Part shown: positions 8,119 to 15,401 of the stretch, piece after piece
Layout: every line of letters begins with the position of its first letter
How positions within the stretch are numbered: the stretch's first letter is position 1
Source of the DNA: Bacteroidota bacterium
Lineage (GTDB): Bacteria; Bacteroidota; Bacteroidia; Chitinophagales; Chitinophagaceae
Length of the DNA: 31,070 nt
Direction: 5' to 3'
Assembly: GCA_023422565.1 (NCBI GenBank)
Contig: JAFAGR010000067.1
Span: forward strand, 1-31,070
The notes under the pieces: generated by a model
Told to the model about the DNA's origin: nothing
Databases searched by the model: none
What the model saw: only the letters and a program-made list of their open reading frames with translations
Made by a program: the position numbers and the translations under genes

Positions 8119-8982
8119 ATGAAACAATATATTTCATTGCTGCTCTTTACGTTCCTTGCCGTGAGCGTAAAAGCCCAGCCACCCAACAATGCCATCTTCA
8201 CTGGTGGGCGCGGTGATGGTATAAGCAATGCCTCATGGCTCATGGCCTCCGTTAACATCTTTTCTGGTGGTGCAGGCGATGGCGAAAGCGTTGGTACAAA
8301 CAGCGTCTTGCCAAATCCCATTTACGCAGGCGGACAAGGAGACGGCTTTTCATTTAATGCCAACAACGCTCTTCCCAACAATATATTCTTCGGTGGCGAA
8401 GGCGATGGCTGGCATGCTATCGTATTACCGCTCGGTCCGCTGCCGGTGAGATTGCTAACCTTTACAGCAGAACATGCGGGCACATCGCACCTGGTAAGGT
8501 GGACCACCACGGAAGAGATCAACACAGGTCATTTTGAAGTACAGCGTTCTTCCAATGCGAGGGACTTTACAGGCATCGGCACAGTGCAGCCGCTTGGCAG
8601 TGGTACTAATGGCGCCTCATACCTTTTTACAGTGGATGAACCACTTGAAGGAAATAACTTCTATCGCCTTAAAATAATTGATCATGATGGCAGCATTACG
8701 TACAGCAACATTGTTCTCCTAAAAAATGAAGGCACTATAAAGATGTCCTTGTTTCCTAACCCCACTACTGAAGCAATAAACATCACGATTCCGTCAACGG
8801 GCGATGCAGGTACTGTGGGTGCTTCCATTTATGATGCGCAGGGAAGATTAGTTATGCAAACTCACCTGAATACAGGCATACTGAATAAAATCGAATTGCA
8901 GATTTTACCCGCAGGAGTTTATACGTTACGTTGTATAATAAAAAAGAAGCCCGTTTCCGTCCGCTTTATGAAGCAAAAATAA
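8119..8982 (+). CDS. T9SS type A sorting-domain protein with GGxGDG repeats
   Basis: Secreted or surface protein of 287 residues. The signal peptide (1-20, ending VKAQ) directs Sec export. Four copies of an IFxGGxGDG motif follow at exact 21-residue spacing (26-34, 47-55, 68-76, 89-97). The middle (about 105-190) is a beta-sandwich-like region with VRWTTTEEINTGHFEVQRS and NNFYRLKIIDHDG, a module common just before Por sorting domains. The C-terminal type A sorting domain (about 210-287) has FPNPTTEAINI and LPAGVYTLRC, ending in basic KQK. The type IX system would carry it over the outer membrane. A strong intrinsic terminator lies 38 bases after the stop. The role of the repeats is unknown; calcium binding is possible but speculative. 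Confidence 0.9.
   Translation: MKQYISLLLFTFLAVSVKAQPPNNAIFTGGRGDGISNASWLMASVNIFSGGAGDGESVGTNSVLPNPIYAGGQGDGFSFNANNALPNNIFFGGEGDGWHAIVLPLGPLPVRLLTFTAEHAGTSHLVRWTTTEEINTGHFEVQRSSNARDFTGIGTVQPLGSGTNGASYLFTVDEPLEGNNFYRLKIIDHDGSITYSNIVLLKNEGTIKMSLFPNPTTEAINITIPSTGDAGTVGASIYDAQGRLVMQTHLNTGILNKIELQILPAGVYTLRCIIKKKPVSVRFMKQK
8194..8409 (+). repeat. Four 63-base in-frame repeats encoding I(F/Y)xGGxGDG
   Basis: Inside the T9SS protein gene the codons for I(F/Y)xGGxGDG recur four times at a 63-base period, while the linker residues between them diverge. Conservation of the motif and the spacing, but not the linkers, points to selection on the protein rather than a fresh DNA duplication. Confidence 0.85.
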
Positions 8983-9020
8983 AACGGTGGTTTTTTTCAT
9001 AAGGAGTCAATTCCAACCGT

Positions 9021-9048
9021 GGGTGATCTGAAAAGATCACCCTTTTTT
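9021..9048 (+). terminator. Intrinsic terminator after the T9SS protein gene
   Basis: GGGTGATCT (9021-9029) pairs perfectly with AGATCACCC (9034-9042) around a GAAA loop, followed by six T (9043-9048). This is a textbook rho-independent terminator for plus-strand transcription of the 6637-8982 genes. Confidence 0.93.
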
Positions 9049-9120
9049 ATTTTTATTGTTTTGCTGACAAATTTGAGGAAGCCTTGGATCTTTAAAGCTA
9101 AAACGCCATAACTTCCGGAT

Positions 9121-9522
9121 ATGTTCTTCGTATACACCATTCTGTTACTCGCCGGAGCGCTTCCCTTCACCGTCTTTTTAATGAAGCGAACCCGTTATCG
9201 CAGAATTTTAAGGGAAGGAATAAGTACCACCGCCCAAGTGACACAGGTGCGCAGGATCAGCATGAACAAAGGACCGGTATACGACCAGGTTTTTTACGCC
9301 TATCTTCCGGCCGGCTCCATTCAATACCAAAGCGGGATGCACAAATACAGTGCAGGTAAATTTCGCAGCGGGGATACTTTTGAAATATTTTATCTCGCGG
9401 AGAAGCCATCGAAGCACGCCATTCCCGGCAGTAAGGGTGAGACTGCATTCCTGATCTTTACGATCCTTTTCTTTCTTTTTATAATTTATGCCTGCTTTAA
9501 GATCAGCGAAATGGCGGGTTAA
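9121..9522 (+). CDS. Small two-helix membrane protein (DUF3592-like)
   Basis: A 133-residue predicted inner-membrane protein. A hydrophobic helix at about 3-20 and a second at about 108-126 bracket a soluble beta-type segment. In that segment ISTTAQVTQVRR and FRSGDTFEIFYLAEKPSKHAIPGSK resemble the DUF3592 pattern (variable linker, then YnP-like turn and a lysine/proline-rich exit). The similarity is by eye, so the family call is tentative and the function is unknown. It is separated from the upstream genes by a terminator and converges on the small minus-strand gene at 9557, 34 bases away. Confidence 0.7.
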   Translation: MFFVYTILLLAGALPFTVFLMKRTRYRRILREGISTTAQVTQVRRISMNKGPVYDQVFYAYLPAGSIQYQSGMHKYSAGKFRSGDTFEIFYLAEKPSKHAIPGSKGETAFLIFTILFFLFIIYACFKISEMAG

Positions 9523-9556
9523 CCTTTCCGACAACCCGGAGCTAATCTCCTATAAA

Positions 9557-9859
9557 CTATTTCTCCTGGAGTTCCGTCCACACAAAATCTTCAATTTCAT
9601 CAAACAGTCCCCTGGTTCTTTGCTGACCGTGCATCAAAGATTCATACTTGTGGGTAAGATCCAATGCCAGTTTATAAAGTTCTTCAGTGGCCGACCTGTC
9701 CTCCATTTCTGTGATCGTCATAGGCTTCTTGCCTTCTTCCAAACCGCGCAGATAGCATAATACCTCTACCACTTCAAAGTGTGTTTTTTGCCACGAATCA
9801 AAACCGTTGGGGAAATCGGGAATTTGCATATGGTGAAATTTTACTCCTAAAATACGCAT
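9557..9859 (-). CDS. Small acidic conserved protein of unknown function
   Basis: About 100 residues, soluble and acidic, with no signal or membrane segment. Recognisable features are IPDFPNGFDSWQKTHFEVVE near the start, an EMEDRSATEELYKLALDLTHKYE helix in the middle, and FDEIEDFVW near the end. I know no function. I placed the start at the ATG 9857-9859. A second ATG at 9827-9829 has an AGGAG about 14 bases upstream and would begin directly at the most family-like part, so the protein may be ten residues shorter. The longer reading from a TTG at 9868 is unlikely. The gene diverges from the fasciclin gene and shares its intergenic region. Confidence 0.7.
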   Translation of the reverse strand: MRILGVKFHHMQIPDFPNGFDSWQKTHFEVVEVLCYLRGLEEGKKPMTITEMEDRSATEELYKLALDLTHKYESLMHGQQRTRGLFDEIEDFVWTELQEK

Positions 9860-9897
9860 CTCTGCCAAATTTTTTTGGCAAGACTTTTGTTTAACTT

Positions 9898-9929
9898 TTT
9901 GTGTATTTATTTAAACAATATTATTTTTG
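9898..9929 (+). promoter_or_regulatory. Bacteroidota-type promoter of the fasciclin gene
   Basis: TTTG (9898-9901) is followed after 20 bases by TATTTTTG (9922-9929). Both are perfect matches to the -33 TTTG and -7 TAnnTTTG boxes of the Bacteroidota primary sigma factor. Transcription would begin a few bases after 9929, leaving a leader of roughly 35 bases that contains CAGGAGG before the ATG at 9971. This also rules out the upstream ATG at 9875 as the start. Confidence 0.75.
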
Positions 9930-9970
9930 CTTTTCAGGAGGTTTTAAAAACACAATTAAAAAATCAAATC

Positions 9971-10930
9971 ATGACACACAAAATCAAACTCGGCGCGCTG
10001 GCGCTGATCATTTCTTCAACGCTGTTCACGGCTTGTTCTAAGGATGATGATCCGGTAACAACAGACAATACAATAGCAGGAAAAGTTATCAATACATCAG
10101 ACTTCAGCACGCTTGAAGAAGCAATGAACAAAGCGAATCTTCAAACCACACTTCGCGGAGCGGGTCCGTTTACCGTTTTCGCGCCCGATAATGCAGCCTT
10201 TGCCGCATCAGGCATTACTCCCGCAGTGCTAAATTCCCTTACCACGGCACAAACTGCATCCATTTTATTATACCACACCTTACCGGCTGAAGTAATGGCA
10301 GCCAATGTACCTGCAGGTCCCAATGCCAAGGTGATAACAGCCAGTGGCGATTCTGTGTTTGTAACGCGCAATGCTTCGGGCGTTTATGTGAACGGTATCG
10401 CCGTTACGCAAGCTGATATTGACGCTACTAACGGCGTTATTCATAAAATAGGCAGGGTGTTGATTCCGGCATCAGGAGACCTGGTAGAAACTGCACAGGA
10501 GCCTGCTAACGGTCTCGACTCTCTCGTTAAGGCCGTTGTAAGAGCCAACAATACTCTAGGTGGGGATCCTAACCTTATCGCAGCCTTACAAACAGGCACA
10601 CTAACTGTATTTGCTCCAACCAATGCAGCATTTACCGAGGTGTTGAATGCACTATCCTTAACTGATATCAACGACATTCCCATTGCAACCTTAACTGCAG
10701 TGCTGAAATATCATGTGGTCGGAGGAAGGGCTTTTTCATCTGATCTTGCCAACGGTCAGGTTACCATGCTTGCCGGTGGAAACACTACGGTTAATTTAAC
10801 CAACGGCAGCGGTGGCGGACCAACCATTACCGGTACTGGAAATGGTGCAAACAGATCGAATATCGTTGCAACAAATATCATGGCAACTAATGGTGTGGTG
10901 CATGTAATTGATCGTGTACTTCTACCTTAA
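9971..10930 (+). CDS. Fasciclin (FAS1) domain lipoprotein, two domains
   Basis: Surface-adhesion type lipoprotein, 319 residues from the ATG at 9971. The signal peptide ends in lipobox LFTAC (Cys22). The next residues are SKDDD, an acidic lipoprotein export signal that sends Bacteroidota lipoproteins to the cell surface. Two FAS1 repeats follow. The first is about 35-170, with GPFTVFAPDNAAFAA, ASILLYHTLPAEV and NGVIHKIGRVLIP. The second is about 180-319, with GTLTVFAPTNAAFTE, LKYHVVGGRAF and NGVVHVIDRVLLP. FAS1 domains bind proteins or glycans in matrix adhesion; the partner here is unknown. The start is fixed by the promoter at 9898-9929. A terminator follows within 9 bases of the stop, so the gene is monocistronic. 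Confidence 0.93.
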   Translation: MTHKIKLGALALIISSTLFTACSKDDDPVTTDNTIAGKVINTSDFSTLEEAMNKANLQTTLRGAGPFTVFAPDNAAFAASGITPAVLNSLTTAQTASILLYHTLPAEVMAANVPAGPNAKVITASGDSVFVTRNASGVYVNGIAVTQADIDATNGVIHKIGRVLIPASGDLVETAQEPANGLDSLVKAVVRANNTLGGDPNLIAALQTGTLTVFAPTNAAFTEVLNALSLTDINDIPIATLTAVLKYHVVGGRAFSSDLANGQVTMLAGGNTTVNLTNGSGGGPTITGTGNGANRSNIVATNIMATNGVVHVIDRVLLP

Positions 10931-10938
10931 TTTGAATG

Positions 10939-10974
10939 AAGCCTGCCCGGTTTTACTACCAGGCAGGCTTTTTT
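10939..10974 (+). terminator. Intrinsic terminator of the fasciclin gene
   Basis: AAGCCTGCC (10939-10947) pairs with GGCAGGCTT (10962-10970), and inner GGT/ACC pairs extend the stem. T residues run to 10974. It starts 9 bases after the fasciclin stop, and it covers an upstream ATG of the next frame, which supports the downstream start for that gene. Confidence 0.9.
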
Positions 10975-11000
10975 CTAAAATCAGCTGCCAAACTTTTGTT

Positions 11001-11008
11001 TATTTTAG
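11001..11008 (+). promoter_or_regulatory. Putative -7 box (TATTTTAG) of the MerR/B12 gene
   Basis: TATTTTAG followed by CGCC is one mismatch from TAnnTTTG and ends 17 bases before the ATG at 11026. No TTTG is found at the expected -33 spacing. A TTTG at 10995-10998 directly overlaps the region but is too close. Confidence 0.35.
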
Positions 11009-11025
11009 CGCCATTAAAATTAAAC

Positions 11026-11904
11026 ATGAATCTTTTCTCGATTTCAGATCTCGCAAGGTTTTCAGGAATAAAAGCCCATACCATCAGAATATGGGAACAA
11101 AGATATGAGGCGCTGCAACCTGAACGTTCTGAAGGGAACACAAGGTATTATGATGGTCAGCAGTTAAGGCGACTTTTAAATATTGTCAGCCTTGTAAACT
11201 TAGGAAGAAAGGTTGCGAAGGTCAGTCAGCTTTCCGACAGGGAATTATCTGACCTGGTTAATAAATTAGTTCCCGGTAATGGAACTTCCGGCGATACGGC
11301 CGATTATTTTATTTCGCAGTTGATCCTGGCAGGGATGAGTTATGATGAGCATCATTTCGAAAAGATCTTTTCAGCTGGAATTGTAAGGTATGGTTTGAAG
11401 GAAATGTACAGCAATATCATTTACCCGATGCTTCATCGGGTAGGAATGATGTGGGCGGGAGATCAGTTAGCTCCCCCCAACGAGCATTTTATCAGCAATC
11501 TTGTTCGTCAAAAGATGTTTGCCGCCCTTGATGCTTTACCGCCCCCCGTTATTGACAATGAAAAATGGATACTGTTTCTTCCGGAAGGTGAGTATCATGA
11601 AATGGGACTTCTCCTCTCGAATTACCTTATTCGAAAATCGGGGCGACATGTGATCTACCTTGGTGCCGATGTGCCCCTTACCCACCTCAAAAATGTGTTA
11701 TCGGTTACTTCCCCTACTCATCTTTTATGTTTCATCGTTCACAGAGATTTTCCCGAGGCCATTGCAAACTTTTTGAAAACACTGAAAGCCACATTTAAAA
11801 AAGGTAAGATATTCCTGGCAACAGAAAAGGAGAATATTAAAGAAATAAAACTTCCACCGGGCATTGTTCCGCTGCATAATGTAGAAGACCTTATAATATT
11901 ATAA
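11026..11904 (+). CDS. MerR-type regulator with B12-binding domain (CarH/LitR-like photoreceptor)
   Basis: Transcription factor of 292 residues. The MerR winged helix (about 1-70) has FSISDLARFSGIKAHTIRIWEQRY, written here in part. A four-helix region (about 85-170) carries W143, nine residues, then E153-H154: the Wx9EH signature that caps adenosylcobalamin in CarH. A Rossmann B12-binding domain (about 180-290) has E189-x-H191-xx-G194, where His would ligate cobalt, and HVIYLGADVP. Known members repress carotenoid or stress genes in the dark and release DNA when light breaks the cobalt-carbon bond. All key residues are present, so light sensing is a reasonable inference. The start at 11026 is chosen because the upstream ATG at 10936 lies next to and in frame through a terminator. 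No carotenoid gene is in the window; repeats follow. Confidence 0.9.
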   Translation: MNLFSISDLARFSGIKAHTIRIWEQRYEALQPERSEGNTRYYDGQQLRRLLNIVSLVNLGRKVAKVSQLSDRELSDLVNKLVPGNGTSGDTADYFISQLILAGMSYDEHHFEKIFSAGIVRYGLKEMYSNIIYPMLHRVGMMWAGDQLAPPNEHFISNLVRQKMFAALDALPPPVIDNEKWILFLPEGEYHEMGLLLSNYLIRKSGRHVIYLGADVPLTHLKNVLSVTSPTHLLCFIVHRDFPEAIANFLKTLKATFKKGKIFLATEKENIKEIKLPPGIVPLHNVEDLIIL

Positions 11905-12281
11905 ATTTTAGATTATAGATTATAATTTGATCAATGTTGAGTTGTGAATTGGGGATATAAATGATCACACACAACTCAAAACCCAAAACTCACAACGGCT
12001 TGCGGGAACCTCTACATTGCACGGCAATGAAATTTTAAATTATAAATTTTAGATTACAAATAGGGTGATGAATACCCGGTACTCACTACTCAAAACCCAG
12101 AACTCATAACTACTTGCGGGAACCCCTGCATTGCACCGGATGTTTCCCGCAGTAAACGCAGATTAAATACACCGCAAGTTCTTTGCGACTCTGTTCTTCC
12201 TTTGCGGCTTTGCGTGAAATGTTAAACTACCCACGACTCAAAACCCAAAACTCAAAACCCTTCTACGCCTTTGCGTGAAAT
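11905..12281. repeat. Gene-free region with two degenerate copies of a ~115-base unit and other wordy repeats
   Basis: No gene is seen here. Two related units, about 11905-12024 and 12031-12138, each contain an ATTTTAGATTATA-like stretch, an ACTCAAAACCCA word block, and CTTGCGGGAACC plus TGCATTGCAC (11999-12024 and 12113-12138, 114 bases apart). The rest (about 12139-12281) holds TTTGCG-type words (CTTTGCGGCTTTGCGTGAAA) and another ACTCAAAACCC block. These are dispersed intergenic repeats of the kind common in Bacteroidota. Confidence 0.75.
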
Positions 12282-12305
12282 AAAAAACCCCGAATCTCTT
12301 CGAGG
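12282..12305 (-). terminator. Intrinsic terminator of the 12334-12891 gene
   Basis: Read on the minus strand, CCTCGAA (12299-12305) pairs with TTCGGGG (12288-12294, one T-G wobble) around a GAGA loop. Six T follow (12282-12287). It lies about 29 bases past the stop of the minus-strand gene. Confidence 0.8.
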
Positions 12306-12333
12306 GCTTTCAGTGTAAAGGTCTCTCCATACA

Positions 12334-12891
12334 TTAAATTGTTATTTCATCAACAATTGAATTACCCGGCACATCGGCAGCGGTGATGGTAACCACGTTA
12401 CCTGCAGCGCCTGCACCGTTGGCGGTGGTGGTGTACACCCAGCTTAAGCCATCGCTTTGCTGAATTGCCAATCCACTTTCAATGATGCTGCCGTCAGCCG
12501 CTTTGATGCTCACCTGCACTTGCTGAACGCGGAAATCGTCTGTTACGATTGCACGGATGGTGCCGCCTGGTGAGTTACCAATGGCCTGGAGGTTCACTTC
12601 CACGATCTCGGGAGCAAGGAAGAAATCCTTAACTGCCATGTTGAACGGGGAGCGCCCACGGGGAGCCTTTGCTTTGTACGCTGTGCGCATTGCTTCATCT
12701 GCGAGGATGTAGCGTGCATACACACTAGCGCGTTTAAAAGTTGCATGCACCGCCTTTTGATTTTCAGTGAAGGTGCCGCTAAATACGGGAGGTTTTGACA
12801 CTACGGTTTCTCCGAACCGCTGGCGGTAAACAAACTGGTTTACCTTGCCTCTAATGCCGTGTGTGGCATTATTGTCACGCATTTTTGCCAT
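12334..12891 (-). CDS. Conserved Bacteroidota protein of unknown function with C-terminal Ig-like region
   Basis: A 185-residue protein without signal peptide or membrane segment. The N-terminal half is basic (GIRGKVNQFVYRQRFGETVV, then FTENQKAVHATFKRASVYARYI and a KAPRGRSPFN segment). By style it resembles small Bacteroidota proteins of the DUF6266 type, but I cannot confirm the family. The C-terminal half (about 95-185) is beta-rich, with VEVNLQAIGNSPGGTIRAIV and VVTITAADVPGNS, like an Ig or fibronectin fold. The function is unknown. It is a single gene with its own terminator, 170 bases downstream of the defence operon and on the same strand. Its higher G+C sets it apart from that operon. 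Confidence 0.75.
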   Translation of the reverse strand: MAKMRDNNATHGIRGKVNQFVYRQRFGETVVSKPPVFSGTFTENQKAVHATFKRASVYARYILADEAMRTAYKAKAPRGRSPFNMAVKDFFLAPEIVEVNLQAIGNSPGGTIRAIVTDDFRVQQVQVSIKAADGSIIESGLAIQQSDGLSWVYTTTANGAGAAGNVVTITAADVPGNSIVDEITI

Positions 12892-12912
12892 GACTTTGAA
12901 TTTTAAGGTTTA

Positions 12913-12928
12913 TAAGCAATTTTGCTTA
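12913..12928. promoter_or_regulatory. Palindrome upstream of the 12334-12891 gene
   Basis: TAAGCAA (12913-12919) and TTGCTTA (12922-12928) form a perfect 7-base inverted repeat around TT, 21 bases before the ATG at 12891. It could be an operator or a leader hairpin. No regulator can be assigned. Confidence 0.35.
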
Positions 12929-13061
12929 CTTGCATACATAGACTTGAAACTCAGGCAAAAGTTTAATCCGCATTTGTTAAATGCCTTTTACATGTGAGGA
13001 GTGGTGGGATGGTTGAAGTACACTGGTTAAAAAGAAATATGAACGGGCTTAATGTTCTCAA

Positions 13062-15401
13062 TCAAATGGAGAACCCATATTTTTCGATGGTCTTTAGGTT
13101 CATTAATGTGTACCGCTTCGCTTGCTCATTGAAAGGCAGCTCACCATTCATTAGATCCACCATGTATTTTATTTGAAAATTCTTAAGTCTTCTATGCTTA
13201 CGATCCCACTGAACAATTTTCTTTACCAAATCCAATGAAATCTCATACTGCGGATCAGAGTCGGTTTGACCATTGGTGGTCTCAATTTCATTTAATATCT
13301 CCGGAGCATTCTCAATTAAAATATTTATAATAGTAATGCCGGCCCTCCTTTCGTAATCGGAAATTGCAGAATTAGTTCTAACCCTGCCCGAAAGATTATA
13401 TGCTACGTTCATTTGTTGGTCCGTCAATATTCTGGTTACTCTCCCCCAATCTTCAATCTTTTGCCAAATCTCTGCCGGGATCGATCTAATTTTTTGAAGC
13501 TCCTCATTGATCAGAACTCTGGCGGTATCATCATCCGAAAGTCGATTTCTCGCAGTCGAATTGATATTGTTTTCGAAATCGGATTTTATCGCCTCCAAGT
13601 CATTAAAAAGTTTAACCGCCTTCAAATCACTCCAACATTCCTCTTTTTTCGCCCATTCATCAGGTCTTTTATTTAAGCTCAATGCCTTCTGATAGATATG
13701 GTCATGAACTTTTACTAATAAATTAGAAACAATTTCTTCAAGTTCCGGAGAGAGTCTTTGAGACTTCCAAATCTTATACAGATTTAGCTTTTTCTTCGTA
13801 ATAAAAGTGAAGTAAGATATGGTGTATGGAACAAATATATAAGCGGAAGCTCTCTGCAAGTCAAAATTCGCATTATACATTTTCACAGCAGATCGGAACA
13901 AAATAGCCTTTGCAATTAAATCTTCGTAGTAAATACTGTCTATTTTGTTTTCCAAATTTGCGTTTATAAATTGATAGTAATTTTTTTGGTTACCTCGCAC
14001 AACAAAATGAGGTCCTATAAGGATTTTCTTTCCATCAGTGACTTCAGAATAACTATTTATATACTTAGCCAGCTCTTCTTTTGTGAACATCTGAGATTTC
14101 GGATTTCTCAGATCAAATGCTTTTTGTTTCGATTTTGTGAAACCTTCTTTTAACCTCGCATTCTTGTATTGACCTCTTGCACGCTCATAAAACCATCTAG
14201 TTTGAATGTTGTGTCCAGGAATGTGAGGAGTATAAATACTTCTTGAGAGTTTTTCCAATTCAATATGGAACGGACGATTTGAACTCAAATCAGAAACAGA
14301 TACCTTATTCTGAGTGTTAGCATATTCAGAAATTTGAGAAACTATTTCTCCAAACCGTTCTTTTTCTTTGACAACATTTAGCTTAAGCTGAACGAATATA
14401 TTGCTCACATCGGCTTTATCTTTTTTCAATGTATGATAAATTGAAGCCGTTGTTTGCCCGCCATTTACTATTTGAAAATCTTTAACCCTTGAGATGCATA
14501 ATCCCTTTCCATTTGAAGACGGTACGATGTCAATCTCGTCCGCAGTGGCAGCAATTCCATTATTGAAAGCGAGAAACATGTGAGGTTCTTTCAAAATTGT
14601 GTTCCTGATCCCCTTATTTATCTTTCCAGTGAATTGCAAAAATGAGCGGACATTTTGCTCGAGCAGGCGAGAACCATACCGTTCGTAAATCAAAGCCAAT
14701 GCAGCACCTGGAATTATCGAAAGGTATGATTGATATTGATCATTTTTGATGGGAGACAAAATACAGGGAAGTTCAAAACCTTCGGAGTTAAAATCAATTT
14801 CAATAGGAATGTGAGATTTTTCAGTTAGGTTGTATAAATACTCTAAGTCAACAACTCTATAATTGAATGGATATCCTGAAATAGTCTGATTAACCGGCAT
14901 TTCGCCCGAATAAACGCCGTCCGTTAGTATTATAGCATTTATCCTAACAAGATTATCCTTTAATTCCTGGGTAGTACTGAGCGCATAGGCAAAATCGAAT
15001 ATTGGAGAAGATTCTTCGATTTCGTTAACATACTCCTTGTAAATTCCTTTCTTAAAAAAATTTGAAATCCTTTTTGAAGCAGTTTCAATTTCATCTTTTC
15101 CTACCTTCAACAGGTCATCACTCCCTTTGAAAATAGTTACAAAAATATCGATGGTCTCATAATTATCGGAAATTGAGTATGCATTGATTTTGTGCTGGCT
15201 CTTGGTCCCAAACGCTTTTTCGTCGTAGGCCACTCTCACATTTTCGGTCTCTCCCCCATCTGCCAGCAGGTCTACAGCTAGTTGAGTAAACATTTGCTCC
15301 AGATTCCCCCCAAATTCCTCTGAGACCTGCTGGGTTCTGATATCTAGTAACAGTGCATCATAAAACTTTTGTAGATCACCTTGTTCAAGCGGACTATTCA
15401 T
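13062..15401 (-). CDS. AIPR (abortive infection phage resistance) family protein
   Basis: A 779-residue cytoplasmic protein, last gene of the operon. The AIPR core shows RYGSRLLEQNVRSFLQ (241-256) followed by GKINKGIRNTI, FNNGIAATA (279-287) and FQIVNGGQTTASIY (309-322), the family signatures. An RWFYERARGQYK segment follows near 405-416. The first 200 residues form an alpha/beta module that may be a degenerate nuclease fold, but I cannot identify catalytic residues. AIPR proteins were first linked to abortive phage infection in Lactococcus and recur with Z1 proteins and MutL-like ATPases in defence loci. Its exact biochemical role is unknown. The start ATG overlaps the end of the PD-(D/E)XK gene by 8 bases, so it is translationally coupled. 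Confidence 0.92.
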   Translation of the reverse strand: MNSPLEQGDLQKFYDALLLDIRTQQVSEEFGGNLEQMFTQLAVDLLADGGETENVRVAYDEKAFGTKSQHKINAYSISDNYETIDIFVTIFKGSDDLLKVGKDEIETASKRISNFFKKGIYKEYVNEIEESSPIFDFAYALSTTQELKDNLVRINAIILTDGVYSGEMPVNQTISGYPFNYRVVDLEYLYNLTEKSHIPIEIDFNSEGFELPCILSPIKNDQYQSYLSIIPGAALALIYERYGSRLLEQNVRSFLQFTGKINKGIRNTILKEPHMFLAFNNGIAATADEIDIVPSSNGKGLCISRVKDFQIVNGGQTTASIYHTLKKDKADVSNIFVQLKLNVVKEKERFGEIVSQISEYANTQNKVSVSDLSSNRPFHIELEKLSRSIYTPHIPGHNIQTRWFYERARGQYKNARLKEGFTKSKQKAFDLRNPKSQMFTKEELAKYINSYSEVTDGKKILIGPHFVVRGNQKNYYQFINANLENKIDSIYYEDLIAKAILFRSAVKMYNANFDLQRASAYIFVPYTISYFTFITKKKLNLYKIWKSQRLSPELEEIVSNLLVKVHDHIYQKALSLNKRPDEWAKKEECWSDLKAVKLFNDLEAIKSDFENNINSTARNRLSDDDTARVLINEELQKIRSIPAEIWQKIEDWGRVTRILTDQQMNVAYNLSGRVRTNSAISDYERRAGITIINILIENAPEILNEIETTNGQTDSDPQYEISLDLVKKIVQWDRKHRRLKNFQIKYMVDLMNGELPFNEQAKRYTLMNLKTIEKYGFSI

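Noticed and set aside
9875..9970. N-terminal extension of the fasciclin protein from an upstream ATG
   Set aside because: It would cover the promoter at 9898-9929 and place the signal peptide and lipobox well inside the protein; the ATG at 9971 gives a normal lipoprotein signal.
10936..11025. N-terminal extension of the MerR/B12 regulator
   Set aside because: The extension is encoded across the fasciclin terminator and upstream of the -7-like box; MerR proteins normally start just before the first helix, as at 11026.
12892..13061. tRNA or attachment-site boundary at the downstream end of the island
   Set aside because: No cloverleaf-like sequence was seen, and no direct repeat shared with 26355-26469 could be found by eye.
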